Source: Thalassobacterium maritimum (GTDB lineage Bacteria > Verrucomicrobiota > Verrucomicrobiia > Opitutales > Coraliomargaritaceae). Taken from it: 64,000 bases of DNA. Shown in pieces: positions 9,004 to 16,977 of this stretch (the first letter of the stretch is position 1; each line of letters opens with the position of its first letter). The notes below the pieces were generated by a model. It made no database searches and was not told the DNA's origin. It was given only the letters and a program-made list of their open reading frames with translations. A program made the position numbers and the translations under genes. Where the stretch lies: assembly GCF_031127805.1 (NCBI RefSeq), contig NZ_JARXHW010000004.1, positions 111,660 through 175,659 on the forward strand, given 5' to 3'.

Positions 9004-9987
9004 CTAAACTTTATCTTTAGTCGCAGAATCAGCAAATTCGCCGAGATTACGGAAGCGCGCATAACGATCATCCAGCAACTTTTTAACGCTCTTCTTCTTC
9101 AGCTTAGTCAACGAATCCACGATGGCCTCCTTTAAGTTTTTAGCCGCCGCTGCGTAGTCGCGATGTGCGCCCCCAGTCGGTTCGGCAATCACGCGATCGA
9201 CCACGCCAAATTTCTCCAAATATTCAGGACTAAACTTCAATGCATCCGCCGCCTGCGGAGCCGCCGCGCGATCCTTCCAAAGAATCGCGGCACAACCCTC
9301 CGGCGAGATCACAGAATAATAGCCGTTTTCAAGAATCATAACCTCATCGGCCACAGCCAGCCCCAAGGCGCCACCACTGCCGCCCTCTCCGATCACAATC
9401 GTGACGATCGGCACCTTCAAAGCACTCATATCACGAATGTTCACTGCGATCGCCTCCGCGACGTGACGCTCCTCGGCTCCAATGCCGGGATAAGCCCCTG
9501 GAGTATCCACAAAAGTAACGATTGGCATATTAAATTTTTCAGCCATCTCCATTAAGCGCATCGCCTTACGATAACCCTCTGGATGCGGACAACCAAAATT
9601 ACGTTTCAAGTTATCACGCGTGTTACGCCCCTTTTGTTGGCCCAAAAGCATGACTGCTTCACCATCAAGAAAAGCAGGTCCGCCCACAATCGCAGCATCC
9701 TCGCGAAAACGACGGTCCCCGTGCAACTCCTCAAAATCCGTAAAAATCGCCTCAATATAATCCAGCGAATACGGGCGCTTCGGGTGGCGCGAAAGCTGAA
9801 CGCGCTGCCAAGGAGTCAAATTGGAGTAGATCTCCATCTTGGTTTGCTCGATTTTGGCCTCAATAGCCTCAATTTCATTCGTCACATCGACCTTGGACTC
9901 CTTTGAGACCTGGTTCAGTGTGATCAATTGTTTCTCAAGCTCGCGCAGCGGCTTTTCAAATTCCAGCGTATAAGTAACGTCTTCCAT
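9004..9987 (-). CDS. accA: Acetyl-CoA carboxylase carboxyltransferase subunit alpha
   Basis: Transfers CO2 from carboxybiotin to acetyl-CoA together with AccD, the first step of fatty acid synthesis. The 327-aa length is normal. The N-terminal helical region (LEFEKPLRELEKQL) is followed by the crotonase-like fold with GQQKGRNTRDNLKRNFG, TPGAYPGIGAEERHVAEAIA and the oxyanion-hole glycines in GEGGSGGALGLAVAD. Start ATG 9987. The leader on the minus strand contains the recurring taaattctaat motif. accD is not nearby. Confidence 0.97.
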   Translation of the reverse strand: MEDVTYTLEFEKPLRELEKQLITLNQVSKESKVDVTNEIEAIEAKIEQTKMEIYSNLTPWQRVQLSRHPKRPYSLDYIEAIFTDFEELHGDRRFREDAAIVGGPAFLDGEAVMLLGQQKGRNTRDNLKRNFGCPHPEGYRKAMRLMEMAEKFNMPIVTFVDTPGAYPGIGAEERHVAEAIAVNIRDMSALKVPIVTIVIGEGGSGGALGLAVADEVMILENGYYSVISPEGCAAILWKDRAAAPQAADALKFSPEYLEKFGVVDRVIAEPTGGAHRDYAAAAKNLKEAIVDSLTKLKKKSVKKLLDDRYARFRNLGEFADSATKDKV

Positions 9988-10031
9988 GTATATTAGAATT
10001 TAGGGGTTTAGATTCGAGGCTGTCAATGCCG

Positions 10032-10388
10032 CTAAATGTCATCCTTTTCAGGGGGCGATTTGAGTTCATCCTTCCAGCCCAACATGCGGGCCTGCGCACC
10101 AAAGTGCTCCGCTTGATCTTTGTCTCCACGCTCCACCCATATGCGCGACAGACTGGTATTAATGTGTATATCCTCCGGGCATAACGCGTGCGCACGCTCC
10201 CCGGCCTGCAAAGCCGCATCATAATCGCCCTCCGCAAAATAAATTTCAGTCAAGGCGTGCCATACCCCAAAACTATCCGGATGCAGCTCCGAAAGCTTTA
10301 AAAGTTTAGTCAGCGCCGCCTCACTATCACCCAAGGTGAAATCAAGGGTGGCATCGTCGATCTGGTCTTGAAGAGAAGTGTCACGCAT
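10032..10388 (-). CDS. Small tetratricopeptide-repeat protein
   Basis: A 118-aa protein made of about three TPR helix pairs: FTLGDSEAALTKLLKLSELHP, WHALTEIYFAEGDYDAALQAGERAHALCP and NTSLSRIWVERGDKDQAEHFGAQARMLG. There is no signal peptide, so it is probably a cytoplasmic protein-interaction adaptor. It lies 44 nt upstream of accA in the same direction and could share its transcript. Its partner cannot be deduced. Confidence 0.85.
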   Translation of the reverse strand: MRDTSLQDQIDDATLDFTLGDSEAALTKLLKLSELHPDSFGVWHALTEIYFAEGDYDAALQAGERAHALCPEDIHINTSLSRIWVERGDKDQAEHFGAQARMLGWKDELKSPPEKDDI

Positions 10389-10449
10389 AGTCGCTTTTGT
10401 GTTGCTCTAAAACTGAGCCTGTTTTGGATCGAGGAGAGATAACTCACTT

Positions 10450-11154
10450 ATGTCTGACCCGCAAATCGAAAAACTCCTTATTGTTCAAGATCGCGACGTC
10501 GCGCTCCAAAAAATCGAGCAAGAACTCGCCCGCATCCCACAAGAGCGCAGCGCCCTAGAGGCCCACATCACCACGGAGCAGGCTAATATAGAAGCCGCCA
10601 GCCAGGCACTCAAAGAAAAAGAGGTCCAACGCAACGAGGTCGACACCGAGGTGAAAGCCAAAGAAAGCGCCATCGCACGCTTTCTGACGCAACAACTTGA
10701 AGTCAAAAAGAACGACGAGTATCGCGCCCTCACCCAGCAGATCGAACAAAATCAAAGTGACATTGCCGAGCTAGAGGAGCGCCAAATTGAGCTCATGCTA
10801 GAGATCGACGGCACCCGCGAGACCTTTGAAGCCGAAAAAGCTGTCATCGAAGCCCGCATAGTCGAACAAAAGCAAGAGATTCTACAACTTGCGGAGCGCG
10901 AAAAGAATTTAAAAGCCTCGATCAACGAAGCCCAGGCAAGCGTGGTGGCCGCACGCAGCACAGTCGACGAATCTTACCTCGGTCATTACGACCGAGTCAA
11001 AAAGCTCTGCAAGCGCCCCCCTTACGTAGCCCCCATTGAAGCCCACAAATGCGGGGGCTGCCATCTGCGCGTATCCAACGAAGTCTCCGGCAATGCCCAC
11101 CTAGACAGCGAGATCCACTTCTGTGACCAGTGCGCTCGCATCGTCTACGCGTAA
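10450..11154 (+). CDS. CT398-like coiled-coil zinc-ribbon protein
   Basis: Residues about 10-175 form a long antiparallel coiled coil (many Glu/Gln/Lys heptads). A C4 zinc ribbon follows: Cys pairs in KCGGCH and FCDQC, about 23 residues apart. This is the zf-RING_7/DUF164 architecture of chlamydial CT398 (CdsZ), widespread in bacteria and well represented in the PVC group. In Chlamydia the protein has been connected to type III secretion and sigma-54; here no secretion genes are nearby and the role is unknown. It is convergent with the tRNA-Arg unit that follows. Confidence 0.88.
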   Translation: MSDPQIEKLLIVQDRDVALQKIEQELARIPQERSALEAHITTEQANIEAASQALKEKEVQRNEVDTEVKAKESAIARFLTQQLEVKKNDEYRALTQQIEQNQSDIAELEERQIELMLEIDGTRETFEAEKAVIEARIVEQKQEILQLAEREKNLKASINEAQASVVAARSTVDESYLGHYDRVKKLCKRPPYVAPIEAHKCGGCHLRVSNEVSGNAHLDSEIHFCDQCARIVYA

Positions 11155-11185
11155 GCAAACTCAGGCAGGGGGCCATCAATGGACA

Positions 11186-11217
11186 CAAAAAAAGCGCCTC
11201 GTGTAAACGAAGTGCTT
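11186..11217 (-). terminator. Terminator of tRNA-Arg copy 1
   Basis: Read on the minus strand: aagcacttcgt, a 4-nt loop, acgaggcgctt and a run of T. Two G-U/mismatch positions make it weaker than the copy-2 terminator. It begins 8 nt after the tRNA CCA end. Confidence 0.85.
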
Positions 11218-11224
11218 TAAAAAA

Positions 11225-11301
<77 letters not shown>

Positions 11302-11317
11302 ATTTAGGAAGTCGCGG

Positions 11318-11346
11318 ATAAAGACGAAGCTCGGGGCAGAGATCAA
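11318..11346 (-). promoter_or_regulatory. Putative sigma-70 promoter of tRNA-Arg copy 1
   Basis: On the minus strand: -35 TTGATC, 17-nt spacer, -10 CTTTAT, then a GC-rich discriminator (CCGCG) 16 nt before the tRNA 5' end. Both boxes are conserved in copy 2 while part of the spacer has diverged. The GC-rich discriminator is the kind linked to stringent control. Confidence 0.6.
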
Positions 11347-11541
11347 GCAGAATTTTACAATTTTGACACGCTAAATCCGCCTCGCACCGAATCGCCCCTG
11401 CGCCTAACACTGGTGCTCGCCGCTCTTCGTCACCCAGGCCAGCCAACAGCCCAGCTCAAAAGAATCTATTAGGACCAAACTTTATTCGAAGGGGTATAAG
11501 GCAAAGCCTGCCCCCCACCCATAGGCACAAAACATAGGCAT

Positions 11542-11572
11542 AAAAAAAGCGCTTCGTATCAACGAAGCGCTT
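11542..11572 (-). terminator. Terminator of tRNA-Arg copy 2
   Basis: A perfect 11-bp stem aagcgcttcgt/acgaagcgctt with a 4-nt loop, followed on the minus strand by seven T. Confidence 0.92.
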
Positions 11573-11579
11573 AAAAAAA

Positions 11580-11656
<77 letters not shown>

Positions 11657-11672
11657 GTTTGAGAAGGTGCGG

Positions 11673-11701
11673 ATAAAGACGAAGCTCTGGGCCTAGATCA
11701 A
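11673..11701 (-). promoter_or_regulatory. Putative sigma-70 promoter of tRNA-Arg copy 2
   Basis: On the minus strand: TTGATC, 17-nt spacer, CTTTAT, then CCGCACC before the tRNA. The boxes are identical to those of copy 1. Confidence 0.6.
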
Positions 11702-11746
11702 GCAGAATTTTTCAAAAGATGCATTTTTTTGAAAAACCCACTTCAC

Positions 11747-12106
11747 TTAGAACCTCACAATATAGACCATGCTCGCGGCAATTGCGCCGAGCGCAATCAA
11801 TACCCACCACAGCATAACAGCTAACTGTGGCTTACGATTAATCAAGACGATCAGCCCACCGAGCGCCAGCCAGATCAGCATTTTCACGATCAACCATGGA
11901 GAGGTGAAATTGTGGCCCATCTTAGAAATTAAGCCAAAACCCGCCACTAAAATCAGTAGTAAACCAATGCCACTGGTAATCGAACCGAGCTTACGCACCG
12001 AAACATTATCCGGGGCAGCCATGCTACGCGCAAGCAAGGCACCGTAGCCTAAAAAGACCATTGCGATGCCGACGATATGAAGAACTTGATAGATATTAGG
12101 ATTCAT
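11747..12106 (-). CDS. Small four-helix membrane protein, unknown function
   Basis: 119 aa with four hydrophobic helices (about 5-27, 41-61, 69-87, 95-117) and almost no soluble part. HIVGIAMVFLGYGALLAR at the start and PWLIVKMLIWLALGGLIVLINRK in the middle recall the small four-helix SirB/CopD-like membrane families. I do not claim membership. There is a single-gene transcript between the tRNA copy 2 promoter and the hpf terminator. Confidence 0.75.
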   Translation of the reverse strand: MNPNIYQVLHIVGIAMVFLGYGALLARSMAAPDNVSVRKLGSITSGIGLLLILVAGFGLISKMGHNFTSPWLIVKMLIWLALGGLIVLINRKPQLAVMLWWVLIALGAIAASMVYIVRF

Positions 12107-12179
12107 AGACCGCTAAAGAATCTGAAAAGTCACTTCCTGCAAAGACGAAAAACGGATCTTTCCGACATATGTATTCAAT

Positions 12180-12210
12180 AAAAAAGCCCGGCAAAAAACT
12201 GCCGGGCTTT
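12180..12210 (-). terminator. Terminator downstream of hpf
   Basis: Read on the minus strand: a 9-bp GC-rich stem aagcccggc/gccgggctt with an A/T-rich loop, followed by six T. It ends hpf transcription 35 nt after the stop. Confidence 0.92.
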
Positions 12211-12244
12211 GTAGTTAGTGATACTAGGTAGGGGAATCGAGGCG

Positions 12245-12610
12245 CTAGACTGCCTTAGGAATGTCCGCAGGGATATCCACTAAGTGTGTAACCTTGCGCT
12301 TAACTTTCTTCAAGCGTGAGCGACGCCGTAACATACGATCAAGCTTGTTGACCATATCATCGATCGACTTATATAAATCGTCGGTAGCGGCTGACGCGAA
12401 GTGATCATTTCCGCGGACTTCAAGCTGTCCTTTCGCTATAAATTCTTTCTGGTGGCTAGACTGGTGAGGGTCGTATTCTAGCTCCACACGCATACGGATG
12501 ATGTTATCCTCATGCTCGAAGAGTTTTTCTGCTTTTTCGTGAACCATATTTTTGATCGCATCCGTCAGTTCCATGTTCAAACCTGAGATGATTACGTCAT
12601 GTTGCTTCAT
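12245..12610 (-). CDS. hpf: Ribosome hibernation-promoting factor (short form)
   Basis: HPF/RaiA-family protein that binds between the 30S head and body and idles ribosomes in starvation. Family signature: ISGLNMELTDAIKNMVHEKAEKLFEHEDNI, the central VELEYDP strand and the basic helix DMVNKLDRMLRRRSRLKKVKRK. At 121 aa it lacks the C-terminal dimerisation domain of long HPF, so it is the short type. It has its own terminator, and ATG 12610 gives the standard N-terminus. Confidence 0.93.
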   Translation of the reverse strand: MKQHDVIISGLNMELTDAIKNMVHEKAEKLFEHEDNIIRMRVELEYDPHQSSHQKEFIAKGQLEVRGNDHFASAATDDLYKSIDDMVNKLDRMLRRRSRLKKVKRKVTHLVDIPADIPKAV

Positions 12611-12742
12611 ATGTATTTTCCTTTTGTTTATTGGTTCGATTTAACGGCATCGACTGACACCGCCGCAATGACCCAACTGAGCATAAAAAAAGCCAATCCA
12701 TTATAACGCCGAACTCGAAAGTTCGAAAAACCTAACACACTT

Positions 12743-13567
12743 ATGAAGCAATTAGAATACTTCAAGCGGTTCTCCGTAATCATCGTTACGGGTGGTTCGT
12801 CTGGGATTGGCTGCTCAATTATCAAAGCAATTCAGAACGTAGCACCAGATATTACATTGTGCAACCTTTCTCGCTCAAAACCTGCGTTTTTTTTGGGCCC
12901 AACCGGCCAACATTTCCCAGTCGACCTGAGTGACGCGACCGCCCTCGCCGACACAGCATCTGAACTGATAAAGAAAATCCATTCAGTGCCCAACGGTGAG
13001 GTCTTGCTAGTCAATAACAGCGGCTTTGGCGACTATGGGCGCATGCCCGATCTCGAGCTCAAAAAACAGCTATCCATGATCGATCTAAACGTGCGCGCGG
13101 TCGTGGATTTGACCGCACGCCTACTGCCCACCCTTTTAGAACGCGGCGGCGTCGTCGTCAACATCGCCTCGACGGCGGCTTTTCAGCCGACGCCCTACCT
13201 CGCCACCTACGGCGCGAGCAAAGCCTTTGTGCGCAACTGGTCGCTCGCACTCAACGAAGACCTACGTGGTAGCAAAGTCCGCACCCTCACCGTCTGCCCC
13301 GGCCCCACTCAGTCCAATTTCTTTAAAGCTGCGGGCTTCGCCACGCCTCCCATGAAAAAAGGCAGCGCTCCGGGCCTCGACATGAGCTCCGAAGAAGTCG
13401 CCGCACGTACACTCAATGCCATTGCCAAAGGGCAAGCACTCCTCGTAACTGGTTGGATGAATCATTGCATCAGTTTCTTTGGCAGCAAAATGCCACTCGT
13501 CGCCGTCACTCGCATCGGCGGCGCCATCCTGCGCAAAATGCGCCTAGAACAACATCGAGCCCAATAA
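12743..13567 (+). CDS. SDR-family oxidoreductase
   Basis: Classical short-chain dehydrogenase/reductase with an NAD(P)-binding Rossmann fold. VTGGSSGIG (about 14-22) is the TGxxxGxG motif, LLVNNSGFGDYG is the NNAG-type motif, and the active site has NIASTAAFQP with Tyr-x-x-x-Lys in YGASKAF. The C-terminal WMNHCISFF stretch is hydrophobic, as in membrane-associated steroid/ketoacyl reductase-like SDRs. Substrate unknown. It precedes the pseudouridine synthase gene by 72 nt. Confidence 0.9.
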   Translation: MKQLEYFKRFSVIIVTGGSSGIGCSIIKAIQNVAPDITLCNLSRSKPAFFLGPTGQHFPVDLSDATALADTASELIKKIHSVPNGEVLLVNNSGFGDYGRMPDLELKKQLSMIDLNVRAVVDLTARLLPTLLERGGVVVNIASTAAFQPTPYLATYGASKAFVRNWSLALNEDLRGSKVRTLTVCPGPTQSNFFKAAGFATPPMKKGSAPGLDMSSEEVAARTLNAIAKGQALLVTGWMNHCISFFGSKMPLVAVTRIGGAILRKMRLEQHRAQ

Positions 13568-13593
13568 TACCCGCATTCCCTTCTATCCTCCGA

Positions 13594-13633
13594 CCTCTGC
13601 CATCCGTCCTCTGCCATCCGTCCTCTGCCATCT
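13594..13633. repeat. Tandem 14-bp repeat upstream of the pseudouridine synthase gene
   Basis: cctctgccatccgt twice, followed by a 12-nt partial third unit, ending 6 nt before the ATG at 13640. No Shine-Dalgarno sequence is visible between the repeat and the start. Confidence 0.85.
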
Positions 13634-13639
13634 AAAATT

Positions 13640-14443
13640 ATGAACAATCCCTACGGCGAAGAAGCCCCCCTGGTCGAAATGACCGATTTCACCAACTGGA
13701 TTGTCCAGGAAGACGACAACCTGCTCATCATAAACAAGCCTGGCTGGCTGCTTTGTCATCCCTCCAAAAATGGTCCAATGTCCAGCCTCGTGGGCGTCGT
13801 GCGCGAATACACCGGAGCCGACAAGCTGCACCTCGTCGCCAGGCTCGACCGCGAGACCAGCGGTCTCATTGTCTTTGCCAAACGCCCGGCCGTGGCTCGC
13901 AAATTTCAAATGGCGATCCAAAATCGCATCGTCAAAAAAGCCTACATCGCACTCATGGAGGGCGAATTCAACGAGCCCAAGCATATCGACCTCCCGATCG
14001 CCCGTCGTCGTAAAGGTGGAGGGCCCGTCATCGTCAAATCCGAGGTCAGCTACGATCGCAGTTCACAAGACGCCGTCACCGACTTCATTCCCCTGCTATC
14101 CAAGAACGGCTATACGCTATGCCGCGTCGAGCCCGAGACCGGCCGCAAGCACCAGATACGCGTGCACGCCGAAGAAATAAAGCACCGCATCGTCGGCGAC
14201 AAGATCTACGGCCCCGATGAGACACTGTATATTGAGTTCATCGAAAACGGCTGGACCGAGCGGCTAGCCGCCGCCCTCCCCATGCAGCGTCAAGCGCTCC
14301 ACTGCTTCCGCTACGATTTCCAATTTCCCGAAGGTACGGTCAGCTTTACCGCTCAACTACAAGAAGACATGCTGCAGTTTTGCCGCGAATACATGGGTTT
14401 GAGCGCCGCAGAAGTCATGACAGCAGTCCAAGGGCAAAACTAG
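13640..14443 (+). CDS. RluA-family 23S rRNA/tRNA pseudouridine synthase
   Basis: Isomerises uridine to pseudouridine in structured RNA. The catalytic motif HLVARLDRETSGLIVFAK (Asp in RLDRETSG, about residue 73) and the early LLIINKPGWLLCHPS block define the RluA family. RVEPETGRKHQIRVH is the second conserved block. No N-terminal S4 domain is present, so it resembles the short RluA/RluE-type enzymes. The RNA target position cannot be assigned from sequence alone. Confidence 0.92.
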   Translation: MNNPYGEEAPLVEMTDFTNWIVQEDDNLLIINKPGWLLCHPSKNGPMSSLVGVVREYTGADKLHLVARLDRETSGLIVFAKRPAVARKFQMAIQNRIVKKAYIALMEGEFNEPKHIDLPIARRRKGGGPVIVKSEVSYDRSSQDAVTDFIPLLSKNGYTLCRVEPETGRKHQIRVHAEEIKHRIVGDKIYGPDETLYIEFIENGWTERLAAALPMQRQALHCFRYDFQFPEGTVSFTAQLQEDMLQFCREYMGLSAAEVMTAVQGQN

Positions 14444-14526
14444 CGCAGTTTTCGTCACAAAAAAAATAGTTTGAAAAACTATTGACGCCCGCAGCAAGCG
14501 CGCCATTTTTCGAATCTTTCCTGAAA

Positions 14527-14602
<76 letters not shown>

Positions 14603-14637
14603 GGCTTCGTCCGAAACTTGTTTCGGCGAACGAAGCC
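14603..14637 (+). repeat. Hairpin directly after tRNA-Ala
   Basis: Two nested perfect stems: ggcttcgt/acgaagcc (8 bp) and ccgaaac/gtttcgg (7 bp), with a 2-nt loop and a 3-nt bulge. It abuts the CCA end with no spacer. No T-run follows, so it is not a standard terminator. It may be the recognition end of the inserted element. Confidence 0.7.
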
Positions 14638-14721
14638 TGTCACGGCGTAATGAAGTGAAGCTGGACTCCCAACACCTAGAGAACTACGCCCGGGCAAGCC
14701 CCCCCTTTGAATTCCACAAGT

Positions 14722-14883
14722 ATGATGCAATTCTATTACGTGTATCGTCTCGTAAGTATAAAGGCTACAAATCGTCATTATACTGGGCTGACAGAGGATT
14801 TATCGGCACGACTCGCGAAGCACAACCGAGGCGAAGTCCCTCACATTTCCTTCCAATTGCAACCCTGGGTCGAACCGGTTTAA
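14722..14883 (+). pseudogene. Truncated GIY-YIG nuclease fragment
   Basis: A 53-codon frame beginning MMQFYYVYRLVS and continuing HYTGLTEDLSARLAKHNRGE before stopping after LQPWVEPV. These are the two halves of the GIY-YIG motif (YVY...YTG) and the conserved Arg helix of the small UvrC-like GIY-YIG family, normally 80-100 aa. The C-terminal part with the metal-binding Glu is missing, and no other frame downstream restores it. It is therefore probably an inactive remnant. Confidence 0.7.
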
Positions 14884-14925
14884 CGTCGAGATTGACAAAA
14901 CCTAATTGCTAGTAAGATTCACAAT

Positions 14926-15153
14926 TTGTCTGTCAGCCTAAAAGTTGAATCTGAATTGATGGGGTTGCCTCCGGTTGAACGTGCGATGTTAGCTGAAAGG
15001 CTTCTTTCGTCTTTTGACAGCTCCGAGCAGACATCTCTCGATGTCGAATGGTGCAAGGAGGCTGAAAATCGGATCGAAGCATTTGACAATGGACTTCTTT
15101 CCGCATCCAAAGCCGAAGACGTCCATGCAAGAATCGAGAAGAAATATTTCTAG
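14926..15153 (+). CDS. Addiction-module antitoxin (TIGR02574-like)
   Basis: 75 aa with the family's LPPVERAMLAERLLSSFD core and a C-terminal helix (AEDVHARIEKKYF) that would embrace a ParE-type toxin. The start is TTG at 14926, which gives the full N-terminal helix; the first ATG (14959) would cut it. The stop TAG overlaps the toxin GTG start by 1 nt. The reading frame is intact, unlike that of its partner. Confidence 0.8.
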   Translation: MSVSLKVESELMGLPPVERAMLAERLLSSFDSSEQTSLDVEWCKEAENRIEAFDNGLLSASKAEDVHARIEKKYF

Positions 15154-15454
15154 TGAACGTGCGCTACCTCAGCATCGCTGAAGAAGAGCTCGGTAAGGCT
15201 ATCGAGTATTACGAAGACAAGGAGGTTGGCCTGGGTTTGCGTTTTTACGCGGAGTATCGAGCTGCTCTAGCGCGAATTCTCGCTTATCCCGATGCGTGGT
15301 ATACACTTTCAGAAAATACCCGCCGCGTCGTACCAAAGTTTTCCCATTCGGGATCATCTATCAGATTCGGAACGACGAAATTCTAATCATCGCAGTTTCT
15401 GAGTTGCATCAGAAACCGAGGTATTGGAAAGATCGTATTGAAGAGGCCGATTGA
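15153..15454 (+). pseudogene. ParE/RelE-type toxin with an internal frameshift
   Basis: It starts at GTG 15153 as MNVRYLSIAEEELGKAIEYYE, typical for ParE. The frame runs through NTRRVVPKF and then goes off at about 15341-15347 (the ttttccc tract), stopping at 15386. In the shifted frame the missing C-terminus is fully present: FPFGIIYQIRNDEILIIAV, then HQKPRYWKDRIEEAD to a TGA at 15454. A single 1-nt loss explains the break. Either the toxin is dead or the read has an error at a homopolymer. Confidence 0.8.
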
Positions 15455-15608
15455 ATCGTCCCCCCCTGCAAGCAAACTGCTTGCCGACTTCCGTAAAGGC
15501 CTGGCAATCAAGGAAAAATACGACTTTCCGATGCTCCACCATTCCCGACGCTTTAGCGGCGCTGGAATGGTGAGAGTCCCGAAGCGTCTGTAACTCCAAG
15601 ACAAGACA
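15455..15608. other. Non-coding stretch spanning the downstream att-like repeat
   Basis: It contains a hairpin gcaagca/tgcttgc (about 15467-15483), the att-like tRNA copy (15521-15541) and an inverted repeat caccattcc/ggaatggtg directly after it. I find no protein frame with family resemblance. Confidence 0.5.
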
Positions 15609-15650
15609 CAAAAAAGGCACACTCAAGGTGAACTTTCCCCGAGTGTGCCT
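15609..15650 (-). terminator. Terminator of the uxaE-like operon
   Basis: On the minus strand a 9-bp stem ggcacactc/gagtgtgcc encloses a 16-nt loop and is followed by six T. It lies about 60 nt after the uxaE-like stop. Confidence 0.88.
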
Positions 15651-15710
15651 GTAAGGTAAAAGAGAGTGCTGCCCACCGCATGCTTGAAAGCGCTGCGATC
15701 AGGCCCCTGA

Positions 15711-16955
15711 CTAGCTAAAAATCGGTAGAATGTGACGCTGGTAGAGATTCTCTGTCACGTTCTTGGCAATGACGGCTTCGTTGGCTTTGAGCGCATCTGT
15801 ATAACGCTCCTGCATTTCAGCAGCCACTTTAAAGCCTACGTGGATGAGCTGGCGGAAGTTTAAATTGTAGTCAGGATGACTCTGCACATGGCGCAGGGTG
15901 TTGACATACTTCTCAGAATCCCAGCCCTGGACCGCCTCAGGCGTCGGCAACTGTGCCTTATCAATATCGATCACGGTGGCGTATGGAGCCGTCAGTTCGT
16001 CGAAGCGCACATAGGCACCTGCATAGACATCTTTAGCGATCTGAAGTGCTTCGCCATCGGCTTCAGCGAGGCCAATGACCTCTTCCAGCCAAGTGGTGCC
16101 AGCAGTTTTTACGTGGAGGCCGGCATCATGTTTAGCGATGAGTTTTTTAATGATCGGATAGATCGAAAACTTGTCTGATCCGGAGTGCACACTGAGCTTA
16201 AGTGTTTCCGGCAAGCCAAACTCTTGGATCGCGTATTCAATAACAAAGAGGTCCTCATCGAACTCTTTTTCAAATTGAGCAAGATCGCCAACGTAATCGA
16301 CGCCTTTGTTAAAGCGACCAGTGAACTTCGGCGCGATGGTCTGTGCGGGGATCCCCTCGGCTGCGATCATCGACAAAATTAAAAATAGATCAATGGGTGT
16401 CTGGGGCAAATCGGTTTCATCCACCGAGACTTCAGTAATGAAATTATCTGCGCCCTTGGCCGCAACGATATGATCATAAATCGCTTTGGCCCCCTTGATG
16501 GCGACGAGAAACTTACCAGCGACTTCACGTAGCTTGGCCTCTGTCACTTCAAAGGGAGTTACGATACCGGGAATCTGCAATGCGCCGGTATACTTCTGAT
16601 TGGCTGCGATGAAGGCATCCACATCGGCGGCATCTGGCGTCTCACCGACGAAGTCTGCCACGTCCAAGGTGTAAAAATTACTACCCGCCAGAAAGCTATC
16701 GACAGTCTTTAGGCCAATGTGGTCGGCATCGACGTAAAAGTCGCCCGTCCAGCCCAACGCCGCCACGGCAGCGTCGGCCTCAGTACGCAAGTCGTCGGGC
16801 TGACTTTTAACGATACTATGCTCACGAAAGGACTTATTCCACGTGGGATAGATATCGATGCCTGCGTTCTTGCCGTTCACGACGGACTGCAATTGCGCTT
16901 TACCTTGATGTGCGAAGCGATCGCCCATACCGAGAGTGTATTTTTGGATTTTCAT
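15711..16955 (-). CDS. Tagaturonate/fructuronate epimerase-like protein (UxaE family)
   Basis: A 414-aa protein starting KYTLGMGDRFAHQGKAQLQ, with YPTWNKSFREHSIV, YVDADHIGLKTVD and SVHSGSDKFSIYPII. The DADH and HSGSDKF segments are candidate metal/substrate residues of the UxaE-type C4 epimerase fold, which interconverts tagaturonate and fructuronate in galacturonate breakdown. It sits 22 nt downstream of a Gfo/Idh/MocA oxidoreductase in one operon facing an AraC regulator, which fits a uronate or related sugar-acid route. The name rests on my recall of the family, so the specificity is tentative. Confidence 0.7.
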   Translation of the reverse strand: MKIQKYTLGMGDRFAHQGKAQLQSVVNGKNAGIDIYPTWNKSFREHSIVKSQPDDLRTEADAAVAALGWTGDFYVDADHIGLKTVDSFLAGSNFYTLDVADFVGETPDAADVDAFIAANQKYTGALQIPGIVTPFEVTEAKLREVAGKFLVAIKGAKAIYDHIVAAKGADNFITEVSVDETDLPQTPIDLFLILSMIAAEGIPAQTIAPKFTGRFNKGVDYVGDLAQFEKEFDEDLFVIEYAIQEFGLPETLKLSVHSGSDKFSIYPIIKKLIAKHDAGLHVKTAGTTWLEEVIGLAEADGEALQIAKDVYAGAYVRFDELTAPYATVIDIDKAQLPTPEAVQGWDSEKYVNTLRHVQSHPDYNLNFRQLIHVGFKVAAEMQERYTDALKANEAVIAKNVTENLYQRHILPIFS

Positions 16956-16977
16956 AGTTTTCTGTATTTGAAAGAAA

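Noticed and set aside
15383..15626. Overlapping 79-codon minus-strand frames and a plus-strand frame through the att-like copy
   Set aside because: They cross the toxin remnant, the att-like copy and hairpins and show no protein family features; the tRNA-derived repeat explains the sequence better.
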